From positions 1-37,658 of the forward strand of contig NZ_JAMB01000022.1 in the NCBI RefSeq assembly GCF_000521805.1: DNA of 37,658 bases, written 5' to 3'. The DNA is from Marinomonas ushuaiensis DSM 15871. Its GTDB lineage: Bacteria > Pseudomonadota > Gammaproteobacteria > Pseudomonadales > Marinomonadaceae. This document shows positions 17,903-24,860 of the stretch, piece after piece. Made by a program: the position numbers and the translations under genes. The first letter of the stretch is position 1, and each line of letters begins with the position of its first letter. The notes under the pieces are model-generated. The model was not told the origin of the DNA, did not search any database, and saw only the letters and a program-made list of their open reading frames with translations.

Positions 17903-19105
17903 ATGAATCACCCTAGTCCAGTTTATATGGCAATAAATAACGGTGAAAATACTTCGCCTTATGTTCCCACATTTGGTTTACCGGCAAGTGGTGCGGATCT
18001 TTATAAGATACTGAGTGTTGAATATATAAAAAATCCAGCTCCATCGTGGTGTTTCACCGATGTTGATAGCGCAGCAGCTTTAGGCAGAATTATAGATGGT
18101 CCAATCACTCACGGATCAGACTTAGCAGCGGCTGAAACTGCCCTACGAGCAATACTTTTTCACGAGAAAGTAGATGTATTGATTCCAACAATAAAGGTGA
18201 ATGAAGGAAATTTTTCACGGTACGAAAGACTAGACAGAGGAATAAGAAACGAAGCTTCTTTTAAGGCCTTTCAGATAGCCAATGCTTTTGATTTTTTGCC
18301 AGCTGTCGAGTTGGTGCAGGTAGGTGAAGGAAAAATATTAACAAGCACTAATCCAAACTGTAATTTCATAAGTGACGATTATAAAAACTTGAATTTACAA
18401 TATAACAGCACTCTTAATGCAGTCGCTGATTTTGCCCACGCGTTGCCAATTCAATCCGGCGCAAGCACATGCTTTAGTAATCCTGCATTAATGAAGGGAA
18501 TACCACACAGTGCGGCTGGATTTATTGATAAGCTGCATAAACAAGTCGATTTATCCTGGAACGTTAAGTCCACCCCATCTATGGGGTTAAATATATCTCT
18601 CCCTCCGCTTTTGGCTATAGTGCTGTCGCGATCAAACAACCGAGAAGACATCATAAACACGCTTAAGGAAGTTAGGCAGGAACTATGTGATTCCCGAGTA
18701 GAGCTAGCCACTCTAAATGAAATGTTAGATAAGTGCATGGATCATAGAGACATTGAATATCAGTCACAAAGGTACGAAGAAAGCTTTTCATGCATCGTGG
18801 CCGAGTCTCGGCTTACCAATGCACAAGTGAATTGGCGGTCATTAAAAAAAATATACCGATGGATGCTGCCTGCAGTCCAACTAACAAGCATGGCTGTAAA
18901 CCCGTTGACTATTGGACCGGTTGAATTGGCCAAACTTTACAGAAGCACAGTTAGCGCTGTGAACAAGGATGAACGTCTAGTATCTAGATCAATAGCCGCT
19001 TCCACTGTGGCAAATTTATTAAAAGTGCCGAATATTAAAGAAACAATAGACACACTTTTCACTAACGAAGAAAAACTATTAATTCAAAAAGAGCTGAATA
19101 AGTAG
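17903..19105 (+). CDS. Uncharacterised 400-residue island protein
   Basis: The main cargo gene of the mini-island. ATG at 17903 is chosen because AAGGAG lies 6 bases upstream; a TTG five codons earlier includes that site. There is no signal peptide, no clear Walker, nuclease or protease motif and no obvious membrane helix. The N-terminal half is mixed alpha/beta with scattered cysteines (C50, C153, C190). Residues about 231-275 have a hydrophobic start (SLPPLLAIVLSR) leading into a charged helix (NNREDIINTLKEVRQEL). I associate this pattern with other uncharacterised bacterial proteins but cannot name the family. The C-terminal third is helical. It is followed after 13 bases by a small membrane protein, which suggests they work together. 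Confidence 0.85.
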   Translation: MNHPSPVYMAINNGENTSPYVPTFGLPASGADLYKILSVEYIKNPAPSWCFTDVDSAAALGRIIDGPITHGSDLAAAETALRAILFHEKVDVLIPTIKVNEGNFSRYERLDRGIRNEASFKAFQIANAFDFLPAVELVQVGEGKILTSTNPNCNFISDDYKNLNLQYNSTLNAVADFAHALPIQSGASTCFSNPALMKGIPHSAAGFIDKLHKQVDLSWNVKSTPSMGLNISLPPLLAIVLSRSNNREDIINTLKEVRQELCDSRVELATLNEMLDKCMDHRDIEYQSQRYEESFSCIVAESRLTNAQVNWRSLKKIYRWMLPAVQLTSMAVNPLTIGPVELAKLYRSTVSAVNKDERLVSRSIAASTVANLLKVPNIKETIDTLFTNEEKLLIQKELNK

Positions 19106-19118
19106 AAGGGACTTTAAC

Positions 19119-19331
19119 ATGGATATAGTGCATTACCTCATTTACCCAATTGCTGGGCTGTTAGCACTGTTTGCTGTAGGCGGGCTAAACACAAAGCGGC
19201 CTGTTGTGGTTTTGAGCTCTGCAGCATCGCTAATGCTGAATGCGTATGCAATTTACGAGTTTATTTGGTGGCCAATCGCAGTCAGTTTAATTGTCGATTT
19301 TGTATTAAAAGCGGTAACTAAAACAAAGTGA
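19119..19331 (+). CDS. Small multi-pass membrane protein of the island
   Basis: A 70-residue, strongly hydrophobic protein with two or three membrane helices (about 5-22, 28-48 and 50-65) and a positively charged C terminus ending KAVTKTK. The loop NTKRP lies between the first two helices. ATG is preceded by GAAGGGA at workable spacing, 13 bases after the stop of the 400-residue gene. I do not recognise a family. Its size and placement fit a holin-like protein, a membrane anchor or a membrane effector, but nothing in the sequence decides this. Confidence 0.75.
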   Translation: MDIVHYLIYPIAGLLALFAVGGLNTKRPVVVLSSAASLMLNAYAIYEFIWWPIAVSLIVDFVLKAVTKTK

Positions 19332-19362
19332 ATTTCGTTTTTTAAACATTAACATTAAAAAA

Positions 19363-19395
19363 TACGCAGTTTCCATTCGCTCTGGTCGCTGCGTA
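19363..19395. other. Inverted repeat after the island cassette
   Basis: TACGCAG (19363-19369) and CTGCGTA (19389-19395) are perfect inverted arms around 19 bases. A run of T is absent on the plus strand; A-rich sequence precedes it, so on the minus strand it would read as a weak terminator. It lies between the membrane-protein gene and the integrase remnant, near where the rest of the integrase would have been. Confidence 0.35.
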
Positions 19396-19408
19396 GATGA
19401 ATAACTCA

Positions 19409-19528
19409 ACTTGTTCGCATGTTCCCTAACCTTTCTTGTTCATTGGCCCAGGCCATACCTTTTCTCTTTCCATCGATCAGGCATTGTGCGCGCCATGCAT
19501 CTTTATGCTTATATGCCGTTACTAAACT
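19409..19528 (-). pseudogene. Remnant of a tyrosine integrase N terminus
   Basis: About 39 codons in one frame resemble the arm-binding N terminus of phage-type integrases: AYKHKDAWRAQCLIDGKRKG, then AWANEQERL. In intact relatives, as I remember them, about ten residues separate the GKRK and AWANEQE parts, so an in-frame deletion is likely. A GGAG ribosome binding site is visible upstream (19535-19538) but no ATG, GTG or TTG stands at the proper distance. A stop follows soon after and no core-binding or catalytic (R-H-R-Y) domain remains. It reads away from the tRNA, as integrases of tRNA-borne islands usually do. Confidence 0.55.
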
Positions 19529-19540
19529 TCTATCTCCGTA

Positions 19541-19576
19541 AGTGTGAAATTTGGTGTGCAATTTGGTGTGCAGTCT
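19541..19576. repeat. Right arm-site-like repeats (3 x 12 bp)
   Basis: Three units in tandem: AGTGTGAAATTT, GGTGTGCAATTT and GGTGTGCAGTCT. The core GTGTGCA is shared, in the same orientation, with the pair at 17581-17602 near the opposite end. They lie directly upstream of the integrase remnant and about 108 bases from the right att-like repeat. Confidence 0.55.
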
Positions 19577-19683
19577 GTACGCAAAAGATAGTAGAAAATA
19601 GCAAGAGTTGGATTTTTGAGGCTTGAGATAAATGCGCTGAAAGCTAGGAAATACGGGGGTTTGACGAGGTTGGAATGTTTGGG

Positions 19684-19709
19684 AAAAAAAAGGCACCATA
19701 AATGGTGCC
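19684..19709 (-). terminator. Terminator of the Gly-Cys-Leu tRNA operon
   Basis: On the minus strand: GGCACC, loop ATTTAT, GGTGCC, then T8. The 5' arm of the stem is the 3' end of tRNA-Leu(UAA) itself. The hairpin is therefore part of the duplicated att-like segment and is kept on both sides of the island. Confidence 0.85.
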
Positions 19710-19716
19710 CGGGACC
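19685..19716. repeat. Right direct repeat (att-like) of the tRNA-Leu mini-island
   Basis: A perfect 32-base copy of 17508-17539. It overlaps the last 14 bases of the functional tRNA-Leu(UAA) and its terminator, so the tRNA stays intact after integration. Confidence 0.85.
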
Positions 19717-19788
19717 GGAATCGAACCGGTACGCCTATTAAGCGCAAGATTTTAAGTCTTGTGTGTCTACCAATTTCACCACCCGGGC
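19703..19788 (-). tRNA. tRNA-Leu (anticodon UAA)
   Basis: An 86-base class II tRNA with encoded CCA. The acceptor stem GCCCGGG pairs with CCCGGGC. The anticodon stem CAAGA/TCTTG encloses loop CTTAAAA, anticodon TAA. A long variable arm is present. It is the last tRNA of the Gly-Cys-Leu group downstream of pgsA, equivalent in position to E. coli leuZ. Its 3' end is the integration site of the mini-island. Confidence 0.96.
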
Positions 19789-19799
19789 ATATCTGATTT

Positions 19800-19873
19800 T
19801 GGAGGCCGGAGTCGGAATCGAACCGGCGTTAACGGAGTTGCAGTCCGCTGCATGACCACTCTGCCATCCGGCC
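19800..19873 (-). tRNA. tRNA-Cys (anticodon GCA)
   Basis: A 74-base cloverleaf with encoded CCA and the U discriminator base typical of tRNA-Cys. The anticodon stem GCGGA/TCCGT encloses loop CTGCAAC, anticodon GCA. It is the middle gene of the Gly-Cys-Leu group. Confidence 0.96.
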
Positions 19874-19897
19874 TCTAATCAGAAATCTTTTCATCTT

Positions 19898-19972
19898 TGG
19901 AGCGGGAAACGAGGCTCGAACTCGCGACCCCAACCTTGGCAAGGTTGTGCTCTACCACTGAGCTATTCCCGC
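19898..19972 (-). tRNA. tRNA-Gly (anticodon GCC)
   Basis: A 75-base cloverleaf with encoded CCA. The anticodon stem CAACC/GGTTG encloses loop TTGCCAA, anticodon GCC. It is the first gene of the Gly-Cys-Leu tRNA group, 97 bases downstream of the pgsA stop, with its own promoter between. Confidence 0.96.
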
Positions 19973-19991
19973 GTCTCAAAAGACGGTGCCT

Positions 19992-20019
19992 ATTCTATGT
20001 ATTTGAGCTTTCACGTCAA
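19992..20019 (-). promoter_or_regulatory. Promoter of the Gly-Cys-Leu tRNA operon
   Basis: On the minus strand: TTGACG, a 16-base spacer, then TAGAAT, about 20 bases before tRNA-Gly. The region just upstream is very AT-rich, like an UP element, and the start region after the -10 is G/C-rich (GGCACC), as is common in stable-RNA promoters. Confidence 0.78.
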
Positions 20020-20068
20020 GGGAAAATTCCAAATAAATAACTAACTTAGGCTTTTTTTTCCAATCTGT

Positions 20069-20629
20069 TTAGTTTTCGTTCGACTCTTTTGATCTCAGCT
20101 CAGGCCAAGCCGCTTTCAAGTAGATATACATGGACCAAAGCGTGAGCAAAGCTGCTGCGATCAGAACCGCCTCACCAACATGAGCAAACAATGTCTCTGG
20201 TCGACTTCCTAGTAGGATGAAAATAGCCAGCATCTGCATAGTCGTTTTTAACTTGCCAATATAAGAAACCGCAACGCTTGCACGCTTACCCATTTCCGCC
20301 ATCCATTCTCGCAGTGCAGAAATAACGATTTCTCGACCAACGATCACAGCGCTCGCAATCGTTAGTAAAGGGTTCGAATAACTTGCCACCAGCATGACCA
20401 AGGCAATCGACACCATGAGCTTGTCAGCCACTGGATCAAAAAAAGCACCAAAAGGTGTTGTCTGATCAAGCTTTCTAGCTAGAAAACCATCTAACCAGTC
20501 CGTAATCGCTGCCAAAGCAAAAATAGCAGCACAGGTGTAGTAACGCCCTTCCCATGGCAAATAATAAACCGCCACTAAGATAGGAATCATAAAAATACGT
20601 ACGGACGTTAAGATGTTTGGTATGTTCAT
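20069..20629 (-). CDS. pgsA: Phosphatidylglycerophosphate synthase
   Basis: An inner-membrane enzyme that joins CDP-diacylglycerol and glycerol-3-phosphate, the first committed step to phosphatidylglycerol and cardiolipin. It has 186 residues. The CDP-alcohol phosphotransferase signature D-x2-D-G-x2-A-R-x8-G-x3-D-x3-D is complete (D44, D47, G48, A51, R52, G61, D65, D69). About five hydrophobic helices are visible. It lies 54 bases after uvrC in the conserved gacA-uvrC-pgsA order. No clear terminator separates it from the tRNA group, so read-through into the tRNAs is possible. Confidence 0.96.
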   Translation of the reverse strand: MNIPNILTSVRIFMIPILVAVYYLPWEGRYYTCAAIFALAAITDWLDGFLARKLDQTTPFGAFFDPVADKLMVSIALVMLVASYSNPLLTIASAVIVGREIVISALREWMAEMGKRASVAVSYIGKLKTTMQMLAIFILLGSRPETLFAHVGEAVLIAAALLTLWSMYIYLKAAWPELRSKESNEN

Positions 20630-20683
20630 TTTATTCCTAATTATTACGCTATATGCATCAAATACGTTAAAACTTTTCCAAGC

Positions 20684-22507
20684 TTAACTTTTATGGAGGT
20701 ATAAATAAATTTCTTCTGCTTTTTTAGCACTGATTCCTTTCACTTTTGAGATATCTTCCTGACTCGCTGATGAAAGTTCTTGGTAGCCACCAAAAGCAGT
20801 AAGTAAGTCTTTACGTCGATTGGGCCCTATCCCTGGTATCTCTTCCAATACTGAATGACGACGTTTTTTATCCCTTTTACGACGATGGGTTTTTATGGCA
20901 AATCGGTGTGCTTCATCTCGTATGTGTTGAATCAAGTGTAATGCCGATGAATCTGGTGGTAAAACCACTTCATCTTCTTTCGAGCCAATATAAAGCGTTT
21001 CAAGGCCGGGTTTGCGTGTGTCGCCTTTGGCAACGCCCAATAAAAAGATATTAACCAAACCCAACTCTTTTAAAACGTCTTCCGCTTGTGTTAATTGGCC
21101 TTTACCACCATCAATCAACAAAACGTCTGGCGCGTCTAGTTCGCCACTTTTGACACGTTTGTAACGTCTGGTTAATGCTTGCTTCATCGCGCCATAATCA
21201 TCGCCCGGTTCAACACCTTCTATATTGAATGAACGATAACGTTTTTTATCTGGTCCATCAGGGCCAAACACCACACACGACGCAACCGTTGCCTCGCCAC
21301 TTGAGTGACTGATATCAAAGCATTCCATATGACTTGGCGGCTCAGAAAAGCCCAGAAGCTTTTGCAATGCAGTCACACGACTAAAATGATTTCGCTTGTC
21401 TGATAAACGCGCCTGCAAGCCTTGCTCAGCATTGAGTTTGGCAAGATCTAACCAGCGAGCACGCTGACCTCGGACACTGCTCAACACTTCAATTTTTTTC
21501 TGTGTGGTTTCAAAAATGCCTTCGATTAAAGCCTCACCGTCTTCCAGCTCATGACTGACGATCAGCGTTTTCGGTAGCTCTTGAATACCGCCAAGATAAA
21601 ACTGCGCAATAAAAGACGACAATAGCTCGCCTTCCGTAATTTCTATTGGCATTTTTGGGTAATGGCTTTTACTGCCTATCACTTTGCCTTTGCGAACCAT
21701 CATGACATGAACACACAACGCGCCTGGTTGAATGATAGAGGCAATAACATCGGCGTCCCCCGTTTGACCATACACATGTTGCTGCTCTTGAATGTGCTTA
21801 AGCTGAATCACTTGATCACGTAATTCCGCTGCTCGCTCGAATTCCATATCTGCGGCAGCAGCGCTCATCTGCGAAGTGATTTCAGCGGTAAGCTCTTGGT
21901 CTTTACCCTGCAGGAACATTCGCGCATGACGGACGTCTGAGTCGTATTCTTCGTCAGTGATTAATCCAACACAAGGCCCAGAACAACGCTTAATTTGATA
22001 CTGCAAGCAAGGTCGTGATCGATTGGAATAAGTAGAATCTTCACATTGACGAACTTTAAATACCTTTTGCATGGTGTTCAGGCTTTCTTTTACCGCCCCA
22101 CCACTAGGAAAAGGACCATACAAAGTGCCTTTGTCTGTTTTATCACCACGTCGGAACAATAAAGCTGGATGTTGATGATTGGATAAAAGAATATACGGAT
22201 AAGACTTATCGTCTCTAAGCAGAATATTGTAAGGAGGTCGATGCTGCTTGATGAGGGTTTGCTCAAGTAATAAAGCTTCTGTTTCGCTTTTAGTTACTGC
22301 AATTTCAATCGTATGAATACGTCCAACCAAGGCCATGGTTTTGGTCGTTAAGCCTGTCGCTCTAAAATAACTGCCAACACGATTTTTTAGGTTTTTAGCT
22401 TTTCCCACATACAACAACACACCTTTATCATCGTACATGCGATAAACGCCGGGACGAGTTGTTAAGTTGCTAACAAAATGTTTAGGATCAAATTCAGAAT
22501 GGCTCAA
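20684..22507 (-). CDS. uvrC: UvrABC system protein C (excinuclease subunit)
   Basis: The dual-incision nuclease of nucleotide excision repair. It has 607 residues. The GIY-YIG nuclease domain is at about 16-95 (GVYRMY and YVGKAKNLKNRV). Next come four cysteines in the CED-x9-RPCLQYQIKRCSGPC region, matching the Fe-S site reported for E. coli UvrC. The UVR helix pair is near 200-235 (MEFERAAELRDQV). An RNase H-like second nuclease with ECFDISH and LIDGGKGQL follows. Tandem helix-hairpin-helix motifs end the protein. The start codon is TTG with GAGG at 5-base spacing, 18 bases after the gacA stop. Confidence 0.96.
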   Translation of the reverse strand: MSHSEFDPKHFVSNLTTRPGVYRMYDDKGVLLYVGKAKNLKNRVGSYFRATGLTTKTMALVGRIHTIEIAVTKSETEALLLEQTLIKQHRPPYNILLRDDKSYPYILLSNHQHPALLFRRGDKTDKGTLYGPFPSGGAVKESLNTMQKVFKVRQCEDSTYSNRSRPCLQYQIKRCSGPCVGLITDEEYDSDVRHARMFLQGKDQELTAEITSQMSAAAADMEFERAAELRDQVIQLKHIQEQQHVYGQTGDADVIASIIQPGALCVHVMMVRKGKVIGSKSHYPKMPIEITEGELLSSFIAQFYLGGIQELPKTLIVSHELEDGEALIEGIFETTQKKIEVLSSVRGQRARWLDLAKLNAEQGLQARLSDKRNHFSRVTALQKLLGFSEPPSHMECFDISHSSGEATVASCVVFGPDGPDKKRYRSFNIEGVEPGDDYGAMKQALTRRYKRVKSGELDAPDVLLIDGGKGQLTQAEDVLKELGLVNIFLLGVAKGDTRKPGLETLYIGSKEDEVVLPPDSSALHLIQHIRDEAHRFAIKTHRRKRDKKRRHSVLEEIPGIGPNRRKDLLTAFGGYQELSSASQEDISKVKGISAKKAEEIYLYLHKS

Positions 22508-22525
22508 ACAAACCTCGTCTCTTGC

Positions 22526-23167
22526 CTAGCCCATACCAAGAACGCTGTAGCGTACCGCTAGATGAATAAGCTCTACATCACTTTCGATGTTTAGCTTTGT
22601 AAAAATACGAGTGCGGTATGTACTCACGGTTTTAGGACTGACATTTAGCTGATCGGCAATTTCACTGGATTTTTTGCAATCCACAATCATTTGCGCTACT
22701 TGCAGCTCTCTATCGGATAACTGCCCCAATGGAGAACCTTGCTCATCAATGGAAAACTTAGACAGGGCCATTTTTTGAGCAATACTTTTAGAAATGTAAT
22801 GCTCACCTTTTGAAACGACTTCGATGGCTTCCAACAGTTCCGAGGTATTTGTTCCTTTGGTTAGATAACCAGAAGCACCTGCTTCTAATAATTTCACAGG
22901 GTAAAGATTATCGTCTAATGCAGATAAAGCAATGATCTTGGTTTTCGGTAAAATACGTTTAATTTCTTTCGTTGCGCCCAAACCACCAATACCCGGCATA
23001 TGAACGTCCATTAAAATGATATCAGGAAGTAAAATTCTAGACTGGGCTATAGCATTTTCGCCATTGTGAACAACACCGACTACCTCAACCCATTGAACGT
23101 CTTGCAATACGCGACTAATACCTTGGCTGACCATATCATGGTCATCAACGATCAATACTTTTAACAT
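22526..23167 (-). CDS. gacA: GacA/UvrY-family response regulator
   Basis: A two-component regulator that, with a GacS/BarA-type kinase, drives small RNAs acting on CsrA/RsmA. It has 213 residues from ATG at 23167. This start is preferred to an ATG two codons earlier because GGTGAG then sits 6 bases upstream. The receiver domain has D8/D9 and phospho-acceptor D54 (LMDVHMPG), the conserved Ser/Thr region and KGT lysine. The C-terminal LuxR-type helix-turn-helix is at about 145-205 (LSDRELQVAQMI and SPKTVSTYRTRI). It is the first gene of gacA-uvrC-pgsA, the same order as in E. coli and Pseudomonas. The kinase is not in this window. Confidence 0.92.
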   Translation of the reverse strand: MLKVLIVDDHDMVSQGISRVLQDVQWVEVVGVVHNGENAIAQSRILLPDIILMDVHMPGIGGLGATKEIKRILPKTKIIALSALDDNLYPVKLLEAGASGYLTKGTNTSELLEAIEVVSKGEHYISKSIAQKMALSKFSIDEQGSPLGQLSDRELQVAQMIVDCKKSSEIADQLNVSPKTVSTYRTRIFTKLNIESDVELIHLAVRYSVLGMG

Positions 23168-23284
23168 AACCATCTCACCAAAATCCTCTATGCACTACGT
23201 AATTCCTAGTAGACATCATTTCTTATCTCTTTTATCAACACAAACCAATAATCCGCATTTTTATCAGAAAACTTATTGATTACT

Positions 23285-24094
23285 TTATTCTGGTAATTTT
23301 TCTTTATAACCCATATTCTCTAGTTTCTTTTGGCTAATTTCTCTGTAGCGTTGGCGCACACCCGTTCCATACGTTTTTTGCGTGTAATACAGTAAAGCGG
23401 CAACTTCTGCTTCTTCTATGGATAACTCTTTCGCAATTTTACTTGTCAAATCTGGAACACCCAGTGTCAATTTATCTTCTATCATAATCACTTTCGGTAT
23501 AACCAAACGCTCGCCAGCAATAACCCTATCAACAACCTTCAAATAACTTTGTTCAAATAAAGGCCAAGAGACGCGCTCTTCTTCTGATTTAAGCTTGTAC
23601 CAGCCGGCCTGAGATCCAGCAAAAAACACCGCAGGATGACTCCATTTATAACTCAATGGATCTGAACGACAAGAACAAGCTTCAAGATAGGCTGAACGAG
23701 GATCCGCTAAACCATAAGCCTTGTAAGCGGTACTAATTAATTTTAAAAATTCAGAAATCGTCGGCGGCCACGCATACACTTCTTTAGTACGCTCAACAGC
23801 ATACGCTAACAATGGCTCTTGGAACCCTTTTAAAGCAATCGCCCATTCACGCTTAGCCAGTTTCACCTCATCAGGATTACTATAAGCCGAAGCAAATTTA
23901 TGAGTATAAATCGCTTTAAAACGAGCAAACAGCATGTTTACTAAAACACGTGTTTGTTGCTCCGCTTCCGTTGGACCTGATTCACGACTCGTTTGCCCAA
24001 ACTCACCAGTCTGTGTCGTGTATGTTTGTGAGGGCGTCGCTAACTTGCTCTCTAGAGGTTTTAGTAAATTTTGAACTGCCTGAGGTTCCTTCAT
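23285..24094 (-). CDS. Lambda P-like replicative helicase loader
   Basis: A 269-residue protein resembling phage lambda replication protein P, which delivers DnaB helicase to origins. The similarity is in the middle part: FARFKAIYTHKFASAY, then LAKREWAIAL and a WPPTISEFLKL segment near residue 110-120, the counterparts of lambda P's LLATFPAS, EIRRQWVLAF and FLPSPGQFVAW. The first ~30 codons overlap the DnaT-like gene in another frame by 92 bases. No good ribosome binding site precedes the ATG at 24094, so the true start could be downstream (for example M54), or translation may be coupled. No phage genes are nearby, so it is probably a domesticated host gene. Confidence 0.72.
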   Translation of the reverse strand: MKEPQAVQNLLKPLESKLATPSQTYTTQTGEFGQTSRESGPTEAEQQTRVLVNMLFARFKAIYTHKFASAYSNPDEVKLAKREWAIALKGFQEPLLAYAVERTKEVYAWPPTISEFLKLISTAYKAYGLADPRSAYLEACSCRSDPLSYKWSHPAVFFAGSQAGWYKLKSEEERVSWPLFEQSYLKVVDRVIAGERLVIPKVIMIEDKLTLGVPDLTSKIAKELSIEEAEVAALLYYTQKTYGTGVRQRYREISQKKLENMGYKEKLPE

Positions 24095-24860
24095 ATGAAG
24101 ACCGATCCGATTGTTTGTACTGCCACTGACGTTTTACGTATTTAAAAAATTCGCTGTTCCAAGTTCTAACGTTTTTACGTTGCTCTTTGATTCTTAATAA
24201 AAATTCTGCTTGCAAAGACAAGGCAAATTCACGAGTCACACCAGATTGCGCAATTTGTTCAAGTGTTGCTTCTTCTGGTTGCCATTGATCTGGCTGTCTA
24301 GCTCGCTCTTTTTGCTCTAAATATAAATCAAAATCTGTCACACCACGACGATCATTTACGACTGGGTGAGCATTTCCTGATGGACCATTACTCACAGACC
24401 GCTGATTTATCCCTGAATAAGAAGGCGCATCATATTGACGAGCCGGCTGTTTCGCTGAATACGTTTTTGGCTGAGGGGTGAATTTCTCAGGCTTTTCTCG
24501 AGACGCTTTATGCAATCGATCCATTTTACTCATCAAAGCGTCGTTTTGTGATTCCTGCTCTGTTGCGGGTTGAATCGCTTGCGCTGTTTTTTGTGCCGAC
24601 GCTAAGTGAATTTCTAGCACTTTTTCTTGGCGCTGAAAACTGAGCAACTGACTCATCTGCAAATTAGTCAATAAACGCATGAGAATAGGAACAGTCCAAA
24701 ATGATAACTGTGCGCTTAACTGACTCATATCAACTCGTAAAACATTCGAATTCACAAGATAGGCTTGCTGTTTTAGAAACGTCAGTAATACTGTTTCTTC
24801 TAAGCCAATTTGGGCTGCCGTTGAAAATGATATCGGCAATATATAGTCGTTATCCAACAT
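24003..24860 (-). CDS. DnaT-like primosomal protein
   Basis: A 285-residue protein. The N-terminal ~90 residues look like a small winged-helix-type domain. A polar, Gln/Lys/Pro-rich linker covers about 95-165. Residues about 170-245 match the single-stranded-DNA-binding domain of DnaT: DFDLYLEQKERARQPDQW, a following helix TLEQIAQSGVTREFAL, then NVRTWNSEFFKYVKRQW. DnaT works with PriA/PriB to reload DnaB at stalled forks. It is followed by, and overlaps, the lambda P-like loader gene, which mirrors the dnaT-dnaC pair of enterobacteria. GAGG precedes the ATG. Confidence 0.75.
   Translation of the reverse strand: MLDNDYILPISFSTAAQIGLEETVLLTFLKQQAYLVNSNVLRVDMSQLSAQLSFWTVPILMRLLTNLQMSQLLSFQRQEKVLEIHLASAQKTAQAIQPATEQESQNDALMSKMDRLHKASREKPEKFTPQPKTYSAKQPARQYDAPSYSGINQRSVSNGPSGNAHPVVNDRRGVTDFDLYLEQKERARQPDQWQPEEATLEQIAQSGVTREFALSLQAEFLLRIKEQRKNVRTWNSEFFKYVKRQWQYKQSDRSSYEGTSGSSKFTKTSREQVSDALTNIHDTDW

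Larger units (their letters stand above)
17540..19716. mobile_element. 2.18 kb mini-island integrated at tRNA-Leu(UAA)
   Basis: The DNA between two perfect 32-bp repeats derived from the tRNA-Leu 3' end. It carries arm-site-like repeats at both ends (17581-17602 and 19541-19576), three plus-strand genes (53, 400 and 70 residues) and a broken integrase start on the minus strand next to the tRNA. There are no replication, packaging or conjugation genes and no intact recombinase. It is either a decayed remnant of a larger island or a non-autonomous element moved by an integrase in trans. The repeats and tRNA location are seen directly; mobility is inferred. Confidence 0.8.

Noticed and set aside
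18451..18738. A 95-codon minus-strand frame inside the 400-residue island gene
   Set aside because: It has no ribosome site and is antisense to a frame with strong start signals, so it is treated as a shadow.
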